Positions 51,970-62,491 of a stretch of DNA of 64,000 nt are shown here, one piece after another. The notes under the pieces were generated by a model. It searched no databases, was not told the origin of the DNA, and saw nothing but the letters and a program-made list of their open reading frames with translations. The stretch comes from Treponema putidum (lineage in GTDB: Bacteria > Spirochaetota > Spirochaetia > Treponematales > Treponemataceae), in assembly GCF_000755145.1 (NCBI RefSeq), contig NZ_CP009228.1:248001-312000 (forward strand), given 5' to 3'. The translations under genes and the position numbers were made by a program. The number at the start of each line of letters is the position of its first letter. The first letter of the stretch is position 1.

Positions 51970-53388
51970 TTACTTTCCGACACAAAAGCCCGAAAATACC
52001 TTATCTAGGATATCGTCGGAGCGTACCTCTCCGGTAATTTCACCCAAAAAGCTTAAAGCCTCTTCAAGGTCTTCTACAATTAGGTCTAGGGGAAAACCTT
52101 CAACGGCATTTTGATAGGCCGTTTTAAGCACATCCAAGGCCTTTTGCACGGCCTCCCTCTGCCTCTCACTTCCGAGGGAGGCCGTTTTAGAAAAGTCTGA
52201 ACTGCCGGTATTTTTTGCGAGAAGAGCATAGGCCTTTTCAGATAAAGCCTTAATCCCGTTAGAAGCCTTTGATGAAATTATTATGGGATATTTAATTTTT
52301 TCGGCTTTTAAGATTTCTTTTATTTTTTCTTTTGACTCGGTATCGATTAGGTCCTCTTTTGTGATAACCGTAATTACCGGAGCCTTTGCATTTTTTATAA
52401 ATTCGGAATCATCCTTGTTTAAACTACCTGCGGACAGGATATCCTTTGGGTCACAAAGGTAGAGGATGAGGTCTGCGTTCCGGCTCATCTCCAAGCTCCG
52501 CTCGACACCTATAGCCTCTATTGAATCCTTAGTATAGCGTATTCCGGCAGTGTCGTAAAGGCTTACAGGGATACCGTTAAAATTTAGGGAGGCTTCAAGC
52601 CAATCCCTTGTTGTTCCATGAATATCCGAAACTATGGCTCTATCTTCTTTTAGGAGAGCATTAAAGAGGGAGGACTTCCCTGCATTGGTTCTCCCCGCAA
52701 GGACAACCTTAGCTCCTTGAATAAAGATTTTTTCCGCTGCCCATGAATCGGCTAATTTTTTTAGAGGTTCGATAATCCGTAAAATCAAATCGGGGGAAAA
52801 TGCCCCGCCGGTTGTTTCCTCGTCTTCAGGGTATTCTATTTCGACATCGGCCGCCGCAATAGCTGCAATAAGCTCTTTCTTTATTTCTCCTATACCTGAA
52901 AAAAGATTCCCCGATAGGCGGCCTGCAGCAAGTTCAATATTTATATCGGTTTTTGAATTGATGATTTCGTTTACAGCCTCAGCCCGCGTTAAGTCGGCCT
53001 TTCCGTTGGCAAAGGCACGGAAGGTAAACTCCCCGCCCTCGGCCGCCCTAAAACCGTTCTCAATTAGAAGGCGGTAAATTTTTAAAACTACGGCGGTTCC
53101 TCCATGACAGATAAATTCGACGGAATCTTCTCCTGTAAAACTTTTCGGTTCCCTGTAAACGCAGGCCATAACCTCATCAACTTCTTTTTTTGATTCGGGA
53201 TCTAAAACCCAGCCATGCAAGATAGTGTTGCCTTTAGCTTCTGTTAGTTTTTGAGGTCTTGAAAATATTACGGAAGCAAGGTCTATTGCCCCCTTCCCCG
53301 AAGTGCGGACAATTCCTAGGGCTGCCGGGCTTAAAGCCGTTGCTATTGCGGCTATCGGATCGTCTAAGGCATATTTACCTATCTGCAT
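51970..53388 (-). CDS. mnmE: tRNA modification GTPase MnmE
   Basis: A 472-residue protein that with MnmG puts carboxymethylaminomethyl groups on U34 of tRNAs. The N-terminal folate domain begins DPIAAIATALSPAALGIVRT. The GTPase domain (about residues 225-385) has G1 GRTNAGKSS, G2 GTTRD, G3 DTAG and G4 TKED. The protein ends FCVGK, the conserved CxGK motif with the Cys near the active site. Its start overlaps the PAP2 gene by 14 bases, so the two are co-translated. MnmG is not in the window. Confidence 0.97.
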   Translation of the reverse strand: MQIGKYALDDPIAAIATALSPAALGIVRTSGKGAIDLASVIFSRPQKLTEAKGNTILHGWVLDPESKKEVDEVMACVYREPKSFTGEDSVEFICHGGTAVVLKIYRLLIENGFRAAEGGEFTFRAFANGKADLTRAEAVNEIINSKTDINIELAAGRLSGNLFSGIGEIKKELIAAIAAADVEIEYPEDEETTGGAFSPDLILRIIEPLKKLADSWAAEKIFIQGAKVVLAGRTNAGKSSLFNALLKEDRAIVSDIHGTTRDWLEASLNFNGIPVSLYDTAGIRYTKDSIEAIGVERSLEMSRNADLILYLCDPKDILSAGSLNKDDSEFIKNAKAPVITVITKEDLIDTESKEKIKEILKAEKIKYPIIISSKASNGIKALSEKAYALLAKNTGSSDFSKTASLGSERQREAVQKALDVLKTAYQNAVEGFPLDLIVEDLEEALSFLGEITGEVRSDDILDKVFSGFCVGK

Positions 53389-54415
53389 TATTTTCTCCCG
53401 AAATTTTTAAGCGGCAAAATATTATCGGTGCAAGACCTGAGGCAATAAGGCCGACTGCAAAAAATTCCAAAAATCGATAGAGCCTGTATTGAGCATAACT
53501 TGAATCTATTTTTAAAATATAAAAAATTACAATCGGAATACATGAAAGAACAGAACCGACTATAAAACGTAAAATTTTTTGAACCGAAGTTCCCGAAGAA
53601 GCGTCAAAGCTATATTTTGAATTTTCAAGGATACGGATATTCCCAAAAGCCAGCCCAAGGATTGTGCCGGCTTCTTGAACCTTTTCCTTTGAAATTAAAA
53701 TGAGTATAAATGAAAAAAGAGCTGCAATGGTAAATCTTATTGATTCAGTTTTTTTGAGTTTAATATTTTGGGCATCGCTCTCATCCGTCCTATTTAAACT
53801 GGAAGGTTTTGCTTCCATTGCGGGAAGAAAAAACATAAGCCCTAAAAATATTACCAAACCAAGCCCCCAGCCTAATAAGACATCGGTCGGATAATGCACA
53901 CCGAGATAAACCCGTGAAAAACCTACCAAGAGCGGGAGAATAATTGCAGCTGCGATTTTTAGCTTAACCGAAGCAGTACCGCTTTTTTGATGCTTTACCT
54001 GTTGAGAATCTTTTGAGAGATTTTCTCCAAAAGGCTTATAAAACAAAACAGCCGGATAGATAAAAGCGCTTATCGAAGAATGTCCCGAAGGCGTTGAAAA
54101 ACCGCCTATGCTCTTAAGCATAATTTCGGGTGCATGAGCAAAGGGACGGGGAATTTTAAAAATACGCTTAATCCCACCGTTGAGTCCCGATGTAAAAGCA
54201 GCGGCATAGGCAAGATGAAGCCCCTTTTTATAATCTATACACCAAAGATACAGACCTATAATAAAAACTACAAATCCGTAAGTGGAAGCTTCAGTAAAAA
54301 TTTTCATTACCTCGTTAAGAAAAGGACTTGAAAAATTTTGTACAGCCCTGATTACTTCTATTCCCCATTGGTGAATAAAATGAAGTTCTTTTGAAGCTGC
54401 CGTAAGTTCCGTCAT
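53375..54415 (-). CDS. PAP2-family membrane phosphatase
   Basis: A 346-residue protein with the three phosphatase motifs: KRIFKIPRP (about residue 82), PSGHSS (about residue 109) and SRVYLGVHYPTDV (about residue 167). About eight membrane helices, so the catalytic residues face the periplasm. Related enzymes dephosphorylate phosphatidic acid, phosphatidylglycerol phosphate or undecaprenyl pyrophosphate. A 40-residue basic loop rich in Lys, Ser and Gln splits the domain. It overlaps the stop of the DUF4015 gene (TAATG) and the start of mnmE. Confidence 0.88.
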   Translation of the reverse strand: MTELTAASKELHFIHQWGIEVIRAVQNFSSPFLNEVMKIFTEASTYGFVVFIIGLYLWCIDYKKGLHLAYAAAFTSGLNGGIKRIFKIPRPFAHAPEIMLKSIGGFSTPSGHSSISAFIYPAVLFYKPFGENLSKDSQQVKHQKSGTASVKLKIAAAIILPLLVGFSRVYLGVHYPTDVLLGWGLGLVIFLGLMFFLPAMEAKPSSLNRTDESDAQNIKLKKTESIRFTIAALFSFILILISKEKVQEAGTILGLAFGNIRILENSKYSFDASSGTSVQKILRFIVGSVLSCIPIVIFYILKIDSSYAQYRLYRFLEFFAVGLIASGLAPIIFCRLKISGENNADR

Positions 54416-56467
54416 TATAAGCCCTCCCCGTCAGGACGCAGATCCAAATATCTGCCGGAATTATTCCAATAAATATAGCCCTCATCTATGGAATCCTTAA
54501 TTCCTAAAATTTGGCGTTTTACATAATTTTCGTCATAGTATTTTTTATCGTAAGAAACCGGAATAAAAAAGGCTTGAGCCCAAGGGCGTACAATTACCTT
54601 GTTGCGTGCCATCAATTTGTTTCTATATGAACCTTGATGATAAATTCGATAAGGCCTTTCTTCGGCAGGATTGTAGGCCAAAAAACTTTGAGAAAAATGA
54701 CTGGGATAAAACATCGGGCAGATAACATCCACATATTCTGCAAGAAGTTCTACCTCCTGCCCCGTGCGGGCTCCCGTGCGGTACCAGCCGTTTGCTCCGT
54801 AAATATCTATAGAAATAGGAGCCTTGATTCTTTCGCGTGAGTAGGCCAGAAAAGACATAAGGGCACTGACCTTGTCCATGCCGTTTTCTTTTGCAGGGTA
54901 TCGGATGTCTGCAAGGTTTAAGCCGTCGGTAGGAAAACGAATATAGTCGAATTGAATTTCGTCAAAGCCGAGAGAGCAAAGTTCTTCGGCTATATCTACA
55001 TTGTATTTCCAAACGGCTTCGTTATAAGGATCGACCCAATGCTCCTGTATAATTTCTTTTTCTCCGTTATAAAGATTATAGCCCTGCCAAGGCTTTCCGG
55101 TTTCTTTATCCTGAACGGCATACTGTCCGTTATTATATCTATATAAATTTTTATCTTTAAATACGACAATTCGGGCAATAAGATAAATCTTTTCCGCTTT
55201 TGCTTTTTTTATAAATTTTTCAATATCGAGAGTATATTTTATACCGTTATATTTTTTTATATCTTCGTTTTTACTTTCATAACGGACAAAGCCTGCTTCA
55301 TCTTTCATATCGATTACAAGGGCATTGAGCTTATTATCTTTGATTGTTTTAAGATGGTTTTCAAAAGATTTTTCATCGCTCATCTGATGAGTAGGCGTAT
55401 AAATACCTTTTTTTCCATCCGCTTTCTTTGCATAAGGATTGATTTGATTTTGTTTATCATGTAATAACCAAAGTTCCGATAAGGATAAGTTACCGCTAAG
55501 CATGGTTAAAGTATTGGGCACAAAAGCACATAGATAATTTGATTTTTTAAGATAGTTTTTAATTTTATCATAAGGTTTAAATAAATTTTTATAAATATAA
55601 ATTTGAGTTTTCGGCATAAGTAAATTGCTTTGCAGTATATCTCCTTCTATAACTCCAAACACAGTATTATCGATAATATTAAGACTATCCGCACAAACAA
55701 GTTCTTTTTCTTTTTTGTTTAATGATGTAAATATTTTTCTGCTCCAATCAAGTTTATAAATTATTCCTGAAAAAGTTTGAACACAATAAACTTGAACACT
55801 TTTTGAAGTTTGATCAAACACAATATCCGAAACCTCTTCAACACCCTCAGGTCCTTTTTTTAAACCGTTGTTTAATTCATTCCATACTTTTGAATTAACA
55901 TCAGGCTGTTTCCATGAAACACCGGCTATCGAATGCGAGACAAAAACCGTCAAAACTTTTTCACCTCTTGAATTAGGCATATCCAAAACGCAGACAGCCT
56001 TTATTCCGTTTACAGAATGATTCGCCCCGAGGTCTTCCCATGTTTTCCCTGAATCCCTCGTCAAAAAAAACATTGCTTGAAGTTGCCGTAACAAAGATAT
56101 TAGGGTTAAAGGGGTGAACTTCCAAATCTTTTAGTTGAGGAATTTTTTCTATAAAAGTTTTGTTTCCGTTTTTATCTATATTTTTAATTATTTTTTTTGG
56201 AAGCTTCTCATTTAGATAATAAAAGTCTTTTAAATCTTTACTTGCCGCAAGGCCTTTGTCCGTTAAAAAAAGCCACTGGTTTCCGGTCTTACATATTTTT
56301 AAAACAGAAGAATCACTCCATATTTTTTTTGTTTTAAAATTTTCTATCTTAAACAAGCCCTCGCCGTTTCCTGCTAAAAAAACATCTTGGGCGTAAAGCG
56401 GGAGCATAATAATCAACAAAACAAAAGCAAGCTTTAAAGCTCTTTTACCGCAATAACAGATTTTCAT
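54415..56467 (-). CDS. exported DUF4015 (GHL-type) protein, split by a 1-nt frameshift
   Basis: Two overlapping frames encode one protein. The 5' part (start ATG 56467; MKICYCGKRALKLAFVLLI is a signal peptide) ends its useful sequence at SSNVFF. The other frame resumes LTRDSGKTWEDLG, an Asp-box motif. The join is at eight A (plus strand, 56063-56070); one more base would restore a single frame of about 683 residues. The C-terminal 320 residues are DUF4015, a predicted glycoside-hydrolase-like TIM barrel, with ALVIDMKDEAGFVRY, FDEIQFDYIRFPTDG and ISIDIYGANGWYRTG. It is the first gene of an operon with PAP2 and mnmE. It may be a phase variant, be rescued by slippage, or be a pseudogene or sequencing error. 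Confidence 0.8.
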
Positions 56468-56475
56468 AGGCTTAC

Positions 56476-56504
56476 ATAATGCCACAAATTGAAGATATAT
56501 GCAA
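56476..56504 (-). promoter_or_regulatory. candidate promoter of the DUF4015 gene, near-leaderless
   Basis: TTGCAT (56504-56499), 17-base spacer, CATTAT (56481-56476), then eight bases to ATG 56467; no ribosome-binding site. Confidence 0.5.
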
Positions 56505-56533
56505 GCGGTGTTTTATAGGCATTTTTGCGAGCT

Positions 56534-56563
56534 CTTACATTTTTCTCTAAAATATGTTATAAT
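56534..56563 (+). promoter_or_regulatory. promoter of the CpXC gene
   Basis: CTTACA (56534-56539), 18-base spacer, TATAAT (56558-56563), followed by GGAG before the ATG at 56585. Confidence 0.6.
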
Positions 56564-56584
56564 ATAAGAATATTGGAGTTTATT

Positions 56585-57244
56585 ATGAAAATATATTGCC
56601 CATGCGATACAAGTTTTGAAATTGAACATAAAGCTAAAATAAATTTAGATAAAGAACCTGAAATATTAAAAAAAATAAACGACGGTTCATATTTAACCTT
56701 TAAATGCCCTAAATGCGGAAGAAACGTACGTTCCGAAATAAAAACGCGGATCGAATGGCCTTCTAAAAATCTTATTTTACTCTTTGTTCCCGAAGCCGAC
56801 AGGATAGCCTGTCTATCAAGCTGTTCCGGATTAAAAGAAATAAACGAAAAAACAAAAAAAGCTGAAAAGATAGAATATGAAAAAGCCGATGAAACTCCGG
56901 TTATAGGCTATTCGGAATTGGCTGAAAGGCTTGCCGTTGTGGAAGCCGGGCTTGATCCTCATGCCATGGAAGTATTAAAATTTTTTATATTGGACAACGG
57001 AAAAGACATAAAAGGGAAAAAGATAAAAATTTTTTTCCATTCGATAAACAATGACGGCAGCTTCGAGTTTTATGTTTACGGACTAAAAGAAGATCAAGTA
57101 GCCGTTATGAAAATTCCTGTCAAATTATATGACTCAATTTGTCAAGATATAAAAAACAAAAAGAAGTCCGAAGTCTTTTCGGCAGTCTACCTAGGAAACT
57201 ATCTTTCCTATCAAAATATTTTTACCGAAGGAAGGGATTTATAG
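56585..57244 (+). CDS. CpXC domain protein
   Basis: A 219-residue protein from ATG 56585, six bases after GGAG; the longer frame from 56525 runs through the promoter. Residues 1-50 contain paired cysteine motifs, IYCPCDTSFEIE and FKCPKCGRNVRSE, the CpXC zinc-binding domain. The remainder is alpha/beta, ending with a strand-rich domain (FFHSINNDGSFEFYVYGL). Function unknown; relatives occur in Firmicutes and spirochaetes. It ends three bases before the start of the propeller-protein gene, so the two form an operon. Confidence 0.8.
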   Translation: MKIYCPCDTSFEIEHKAKINLDKEPEILKKINDGSYLTFKCPKCGRNVRSEIKTRIEWPSKNLILLFVPEADRIACLSSCSGLKEINEKTKKAEKIEYEKADETPVIGYSELAERLAVVEAGLDPHAMEVLKFFILDNGKDIKGKKIKIFFHSINNDGSFEFYVYGLKEDQVAVMKIPVKLYDSICQDIKNKKKSEVFSAVYLGNYLSYQNIFTEGRDL

Positions 57245-57247
57245 TCT

Positions 57248-59499
57248 ATGTACAAAAAATGCGCTTGTTTATTTTTTGCTTTGATTTTATGTTTTTCATT
57301 AGGAGCTCAAAATACGGATCTGCCTTGGAGCGAGGTTGCCGAAAATCAAGAACAGAAAACGGAGGCAGGAACCGGACAAGGAGGCGGAACATCAAGCTCA
57401 AGCACTCCCTCGCAATCACAACCGGAAGCAAACTCGAACTCTGCCTCGCAAACACAGCCGGAAGAAAACTCCAATCCTGCCTCGCAAGCCCAAGCGGAAA
57501 CAAATTCAAATGCAACGCCGCAAACTCAACCGGCACCAAGTGCAAATCCACAAGCTCAAACCTCAGAGATAAAGCCGGAAGAAACCAAAATAAATATTCT
57601 TGTATTTGCTCAAGCCATGAGCCTTGCAGTTGCAAACGACAAGGCCCTTTATTCACGTAACTCAGGCGCAAGAGCGGCCATACCCGAACAAGACAGGCTG
57701 CGCTCGGCAAAAGTCGTTCATAAATTTTCAGGAGGCGTTACGGAGATAATGAATTCGGGGACATTGCCTATATTTTTTGCAGCAGGAAAGGACGGCTTTG
57801 TTACCAGATACTCTTATCCGAAATTCGAACCGGATACTTGGCAGCTTTCAAGTATGCCCATACAAAAAATAGCAGTACATCCTAAAGGACAACTCGTTGC
57901 AGTTTATGAAACAAACGGTTTTAGCATTCATCAAGTTTCTCTTTGGGATTGGGCAAAAAAGAAAACATTATTTTCAAAACGGTTATCGGATTCTGTTGTA
58001 TCTCTTTCATGGTCGGCCAATGGAACCTATCTTTTTGTTGGCAATAGGTCTACCGACGGTATTACGGTATTGGATTCAAAAGGCATCGTGCAAAACATTT
58101 ATCAAGAAGCTCCCGGAATAGTTTCTTTGGCAGCTACCGAGTCAGCCGAAAAAAATATTGTAACTTACGGGGAATCAGGCCGCCTTGTTTACACCGATAT
58201 AGCAAAGAAAAAAAACTAAAAGAATTCAGAACCGAAAACAAACTTGAAAATCCGAATCTTATAAAAAACTTCACAAGAATAATCGGTTATAAGGGCAATA
58301 ATGTCTATGTAATAGATGCGGCTACAGGACAAACAATTTCCAAGCATCAAGCGGGATATGCCCTCTTTGCTTCCAAAATTCAAGATTCGATTCCTATTTG
58401 GATTGAAAGAACCCGAAGAAAAAATGAATGGTGTATAAGACAGGGAGACGCTTCTTCAAACGGTTTTTATGTGCCGGGTAATTCCAAAATAACGGCAGCC
58501 CGCCATATTAAAAATCATATGATAATAGGAACGCAAGACGGATCAATTTACATGATAGGTTTAAACGAAAACTCTTCAGTAAATCTGGAAAAACCGCTCA
58601 CCTACGCCGGCTCAAAAATAGATGATATTACAAGCGACGGAAATGTTTTATATATCCTAAAGTCCGGAAAAATCTATGTTCAAAATTCTCCGGAAGAAAA
58701 AACTGTTCCGATAATCGAAGACCTTAAAGCAAATAAATTTAAATTTTACAACAACGGCTTTTTGTTGTGGTCGGATATAAAAAAGGGCACCCCCATATCC
58801 CATTACTCTCTTGATACAAAGACACTAAAAAATATTATCGTCCCCAAAGAAACTGTTATATCGGTTTCGTTCTATAAAAATTTATTTTTATATGTCGAAT
58901 CTTTTAACGGTGTTACATTGGTTAATTTTGATAACGGGAAAAAAGAATTCGTTTACACTGCCCCCGGAATTCAAAATGCGGTTCAAGTAGACGATAACAC
59001 AATGCTTATTGCCAAAAGTGCTATAGGACGTACTCAAAGTCCGGTTTTTATAATCAATACATTAACGGAAGAAACAAGCCCCATCCCAATGGAAGGGAAT
59101 TTAGCTTTTTCGCTTGAACAAAATGAGTCGCGCCCGAACAGTCTTGCCTGCTTTTTGGTAGGAACTAATCCTTCAACCAAGACGGAACTGCTGCATATCA
59201 GCTTAAACCGTAAAAATCCTATAGACAGCACCTTTAAACCGATTCTTTCCTACAAGGAAGAAAGCGTAGATGCCTTTTTGGAAATTTCGGGAAACGACAT
59301 TTTAACCAACTTAGGAAACAGCTCCCTTGTTCACTACAATACCTCCTCAAAACAAGCCAGAAGATTATCCCGCTTCTACGGGTTTCCTAAAGAAGCTATT
59401 ATATTAAAAAAATATTTTGTAAGCCTCAACTTCGGCGATACCGTATCGTGGTATGAGCGGAAAACAGGAGCTATGTTAAAAACAGTAACAGTAGAGTAA
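57248..59499 (+). CDS. exported beta-propeller-like protein, split by a 1-nt frameshift
   Basis: A signal peptide (CACLFFALILCFSLGAQ) precedes a low-complexity linker of about 80 residues in imperfect repeats of Gln, Pro, Ser, Asn (about 57400-57570). WD/quinoprotein-like propeller sequence then follows (for example VVSLSWSANGTYLFVGNRST). The first frame stops at 58217 after eight A (58208-58215). In the next frame, codons from CTA 58216 (LKEFRTENKLENPNLIKN) continue without a stop to 59499 with more propeller sequence. One inserted base would give a single protein of about 750 residues. Whether it is expressed whole is open, as for the neighbouring DUF4015 gene. Confidence 0.78.
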
Positions 59500-59509
59500 G
59501 AGAAGATTT

Positions 59510-60754
59510 ATGAAACGATATATTTTATTTTTTATACTTGCAGTAATGCTTTTTACCTCATGTGCAAAAACCGAAGAAGACAAGATAGCCGTCATCTGGA
59601 CGGACAGGGCAGAGTTTGTTTCATACTGTGAGGTTTTTAATAACTCACAAAACGAACACAAAGTTATTGTCGAATACAAAAAAAGCCCTGTCGATGCTCT
59701 CATAAATACCGATGTGCAGCCCGACATAGTTATAGGCTCATGGCTTAAAGGTAAATCGGCCAGAGTAAAATTTAGAAAAATCAACAATCTTTTCGGAGAA
59801 AAAAAGATAAACAAAGATGACTTTTATCCCGAACTCTTAAACTTAGGAAATATTTCCGCTAATCAATATCTATTACCTATAAGTTTTAACCTGCCGATGA
59901 TTATTTTTTCTTCGGCAAATAAGTTTAAAACAAATAGCGATTTTTCCATTTCTCCCGATGAAATAAGAGATTTTGCAATTAAGTTTAACAAAATAAATAG
60001 AGGTGCTTATACGGCAATGGGTTTTTCTCCGCGCTGGTCGGACGATTTTTTATACATGAATACTAAAGGTTTTAATGCCTCATTTGAAGAAGAAAACGAT
60101 TTTTTTTCATGGAACGATAAGTCTCTTCAAAATGCAATAAATTATATAAGAGATTGGAGCAGCGAGGTTAACACATCGGCAGCCGCTGAAGATGACTTTA
60201 AATTCAAATATCTTTATGACTCACCCTATGTTTTAGTCAAAAACGGAAAATGCCTTTTTTATTATGCTTCCAGCGAAGACCTCTTTTCAGCTACTCAAAA
60301 AAGATTGGAAAACATAGATTTTAGATGGCTGGCCTTTAATGGAAAGACTCCGTTAAAAGACGACATTCTTTACGGAGGAATTTGCAGTAATGCAAAAAAC
60401 GTCAAAGCGGCTGAGGCCTTTTTTATTTGGTTCTTTCAGGTAAAAACCCAAGAGCAGCTTTTAAACCGAGCCAATGAAATGGATTTAATGGTAAACTCCT
60501 TCGGCCTTGCAGGAGGTTTTTCTGCCCTGCACCAAGTAACCGAAAAATTATTCCCAAGGTATTATCCGCTTTTGCTGGCTCACCTGCCTCAAACACAAAG
60601 CTTTTATGCACCTCATATCTTGCCGAGCAATTGGCCGATGTTAAAAAAAGAAATTCTAATGCCCTATCTGAAGGACGCTTGTAATACCTCGGCCTACCCC
60701 GATTCTATTCCTTCTCTTAATAAAAGAATAGCAGAATGGTATAAAAATCAATAA
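59510..60754 (+). CDS. ABC-type extracellular solute-binding lipoprotein
   Basis: A 414-residue protein with a lipoprotein signal ending MLFTSC (Cys 18). The mature sequence follows the sugar/extracellular solute-binding fold: IAVIWTDRAEFVSYCEVFNN near the start, then PDIVIGSWLKG, LPISFNLPMIIF and YVLVKNGKCLFYYASSEDL (about residue 245). Probably a group 1 (sugar or polyol) binding protein, but no permease or ATPase gene is adjacent. It starts 10 bases after the propeller gene and may belong to that operon. Confidence 0.82.
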   Translation: MKRYILFFILAVMLFTSCAKTEEDKIAVIWTDRAEFVSYCEVFNNSQNEHKVIVEYKKSPVDALINTDVQPDIVIGSWLKGKSARVKFRKINNLFGEKKINKDDFYPELLNLGNISANQYLLPISFNLPMIIFSSANKFKTNSDFSISPDEIRDFAIKFNKINRGAYTAMGFSPRWSDDFLYMNTKGFNASFEEENDFFSWNDKSLQNAINYIRDWSSEVNTSAAAEDDFKFKYLYDSPYVLVKNGKCLFYYASSEDLFSATQKRLENIDFRWLAFNGKTPLKDDILYGGICSNAKNVKAAEAFFIWFFQVKTQEQLLNRANEMDLMVNSFGLAGGFSALHQVTEKLFPRYYPLLLAHLPQTQSFYAPHILPSNWPMLKKEILMPYLKDACNTSAYPDSIPSLNKRIAEWYKNQ

Positions 60755-60817
60755 AAATGCAACTTTATCATCATTCGTTTGTCTTAGACATTTGATGGAA
60801 CTTTTAACGGAGGATTT

Positions 60818-62491
60818 ATGCAGACAATCGATGACCTTGGGGAATATACATTTTCGGCCTTATTAAAGAATTCGGTCTTAAAATTTTCAAATAGACCGGC
60901 TCTTTCATATGTATCCGAACAACCCATAAGCTACACAGAATTTAAAGAAAAAATCGAGTCTACAAAAGGACTATTACATTCACTGGGTATAAAACCTCTT
61001 GATAAAGTAGCAATTTTCAGCACAAGCTCACCGCAGTGGGCAGTTTCATATTTTGCGATAGTTACACTTGGAGCCGTCGCAGTTCCTCTCTTACCCGATT
61101 TTAACGAAGATGAAGCAATGACCTGTATAAAGCATTCCGGTACAAAAGCCGTCTTCATCGGCGAAAAACTTTTTCAGAAATTAAAAAATGCTGAGGAATT
61201 GGATATTATAATAAACATAGAAGATTTTTCCGTAAAAAAAGGTAAAATAAAAACAGATACTCCCATACCGGAACATAAATGCAAGGAAGAAGACATAGCT
61301 TCGATTATCTATACATCAGGAACTACAGGCCGCTCTAAAGGTGTTGTCCTAACACATAAAAATCTTATCTTTACGGCTATTGCAGGTCAGAACTGTCAGC
61401 GAATAAACCAATATGAGGCAGCTCTTTCAATATTACCCATGTCCCATGTTTATGAGTTTACAATAGGCTTTTTAATGTTTATCTTAAACGGCGCCTGCAT
61501 CTACTATCTTGAAGGTCCGCCTACTCCTCGTAACCTCCTGCCTGCCCTTCAAAAAGTGAGACCTCACTTTATGCTGGCTGTTCCGATTATAATCGAAAAA
61601 ATATATAAACAAAAAATTCTTCCTGCCTTTAATGCAAGTCCGCTTATAAAGAAAATTTACGGAACAAAACTGGGAAGAAAATTATTATGCCGTAAGGCCG
61701 GAAAAAAGCTAAAAAAGACCTTCGGCGGCCGTCTTAAATTTTTCGGTATAGGAGGCTCAAAAACAGATCCGGTTGTTGAACAATTTATGGTTGACGCAAA
61801 ATTCCCGTATGCAATAGGTTACGGCCTTACCGAAACTTCTCCACTGATTGCCTATTCCGCAGTGTACAAAACCGTTCCCGGCGTAATAGGTATTACCGTT
61901 CCGGAGATAGAAATAAAAATAGGGAACAAAGACCCTCAAACAGGAGTAGGAGAGCTCCTAGTAAAAGGCCCCAATGTAATGAAAGGATATTACAATGCCC
62001 CGGACTTAACAAAAGAAGCCTTTACCGAAGACGGCTGGTTTAAGACCGGCGACCTATGCATCATAGATGATAAAGGGAAAGTAAGCTTAAAAGGAAGGTC
62101 AAAAAATATGATCCTAGGAGCTGCAGGAGAAAATATTTATCCTGAAGACATAGAATTTGTCTTAAACCAGCACCCTCTTGTATCAGAATCCTTAGTTGTT
62201 GAAGGAGAAAATACATCCCTAGTCGCTTACGTACGCTTACAAGATGCCATAGGAGGTGCCGTCTCAGGAATTTCCAATGCGATAATGCATAAGAGGGAAG
62301 AAGTTTTAAACGAAATAAGATTTTTTGTCAACTCTAAAGTAAACAAGTTTTCAAAGATAGATAAAATTGAACTTGTAGACGAATTTGAAAAAACCGCAAG
62401 TCAAAAGATAAAGCGTTACCTTTACACCTTTCGTTATGGAAAAACTCAAAATGAAAATCTAAAAGAAGAGCTTAAGGCTTCCCTGTTTTAA
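60818..62491 (+). CDS. long-chain acyl-CoA ligase / AMP-binding enzyme
   Basis: A 557-residue adenylate-forming enzyme with a GGAGG site. Motifs: IIYTSGTTGRSKGVVLTHKN (about residue 163, P-loop), YGLTETSPL (about residue 340), GWFKTGDLCIID (about residue 405) and KGRSKNMILGAAGENIYPED (about residue 430), with the catalytic Lys near TASQKIKRY (about residue 530). It activates fatty acids with ATP and CoA, and together with the FadL-like barrel suggests use of host fatty acids. The 3' end overlaps the convergent ParB-like gene by 20 bases. Confidence 0.92.
   Translation: MQTIDDLGEYTFSALLKNSVLKFSNRPALSYVSEQPISYTEFKEKIESTKGLLHSLGIKPLDKVAIFSTSSPQWAVSYFAIVTLGAVAVPLLPDFNEDEAMTCIKHSGTKAVFIGEKLFQKLKNAEELDIIINIEDFSVKKGKIKTDTPIPEHKCKEEDIASIIYTSGTTGRSKGVVLTHKNLIFTAIAGQNCQRINQYEAALSILPMSHVYEFTIGFLMFILNGACIYYLEGPPTPRNLLPALQKVRPHFMLAVPIIIEKIYKQKILPAFNASPLIKKIYGTKLGRKLLCRKAGKKLKKTFGGRLKFFGIGGSKTDPVVEQFMVDAKFPYAIGYGLTETSPLIAYSAVYKTVPGVIGITVPEIEIKIGNKDPQTGVGELLVKGPNVMKGYYNAPDLTKEAFTEDGWFKTGDLCIIDDKGKVSLKGRSKNMILGAAGENIYPEDIEFVLNQHPLVSESLVVEGENTSLVAYVRLQDAIGGAVSGISNAIMHKREEVLNEIRFFVNSKVNKFSKIDKIELVDEFEKTASQKIKRYLYTFRYGKTQNENLKEELKASLF

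Noticed and set aside
57139-57660. Frames overlapping the Gln/Pro linker of the propeller gene on both strands
   Set aside because: They arise from the repetitive linker; the signal peptide and propeller frame is the one that makes sense.
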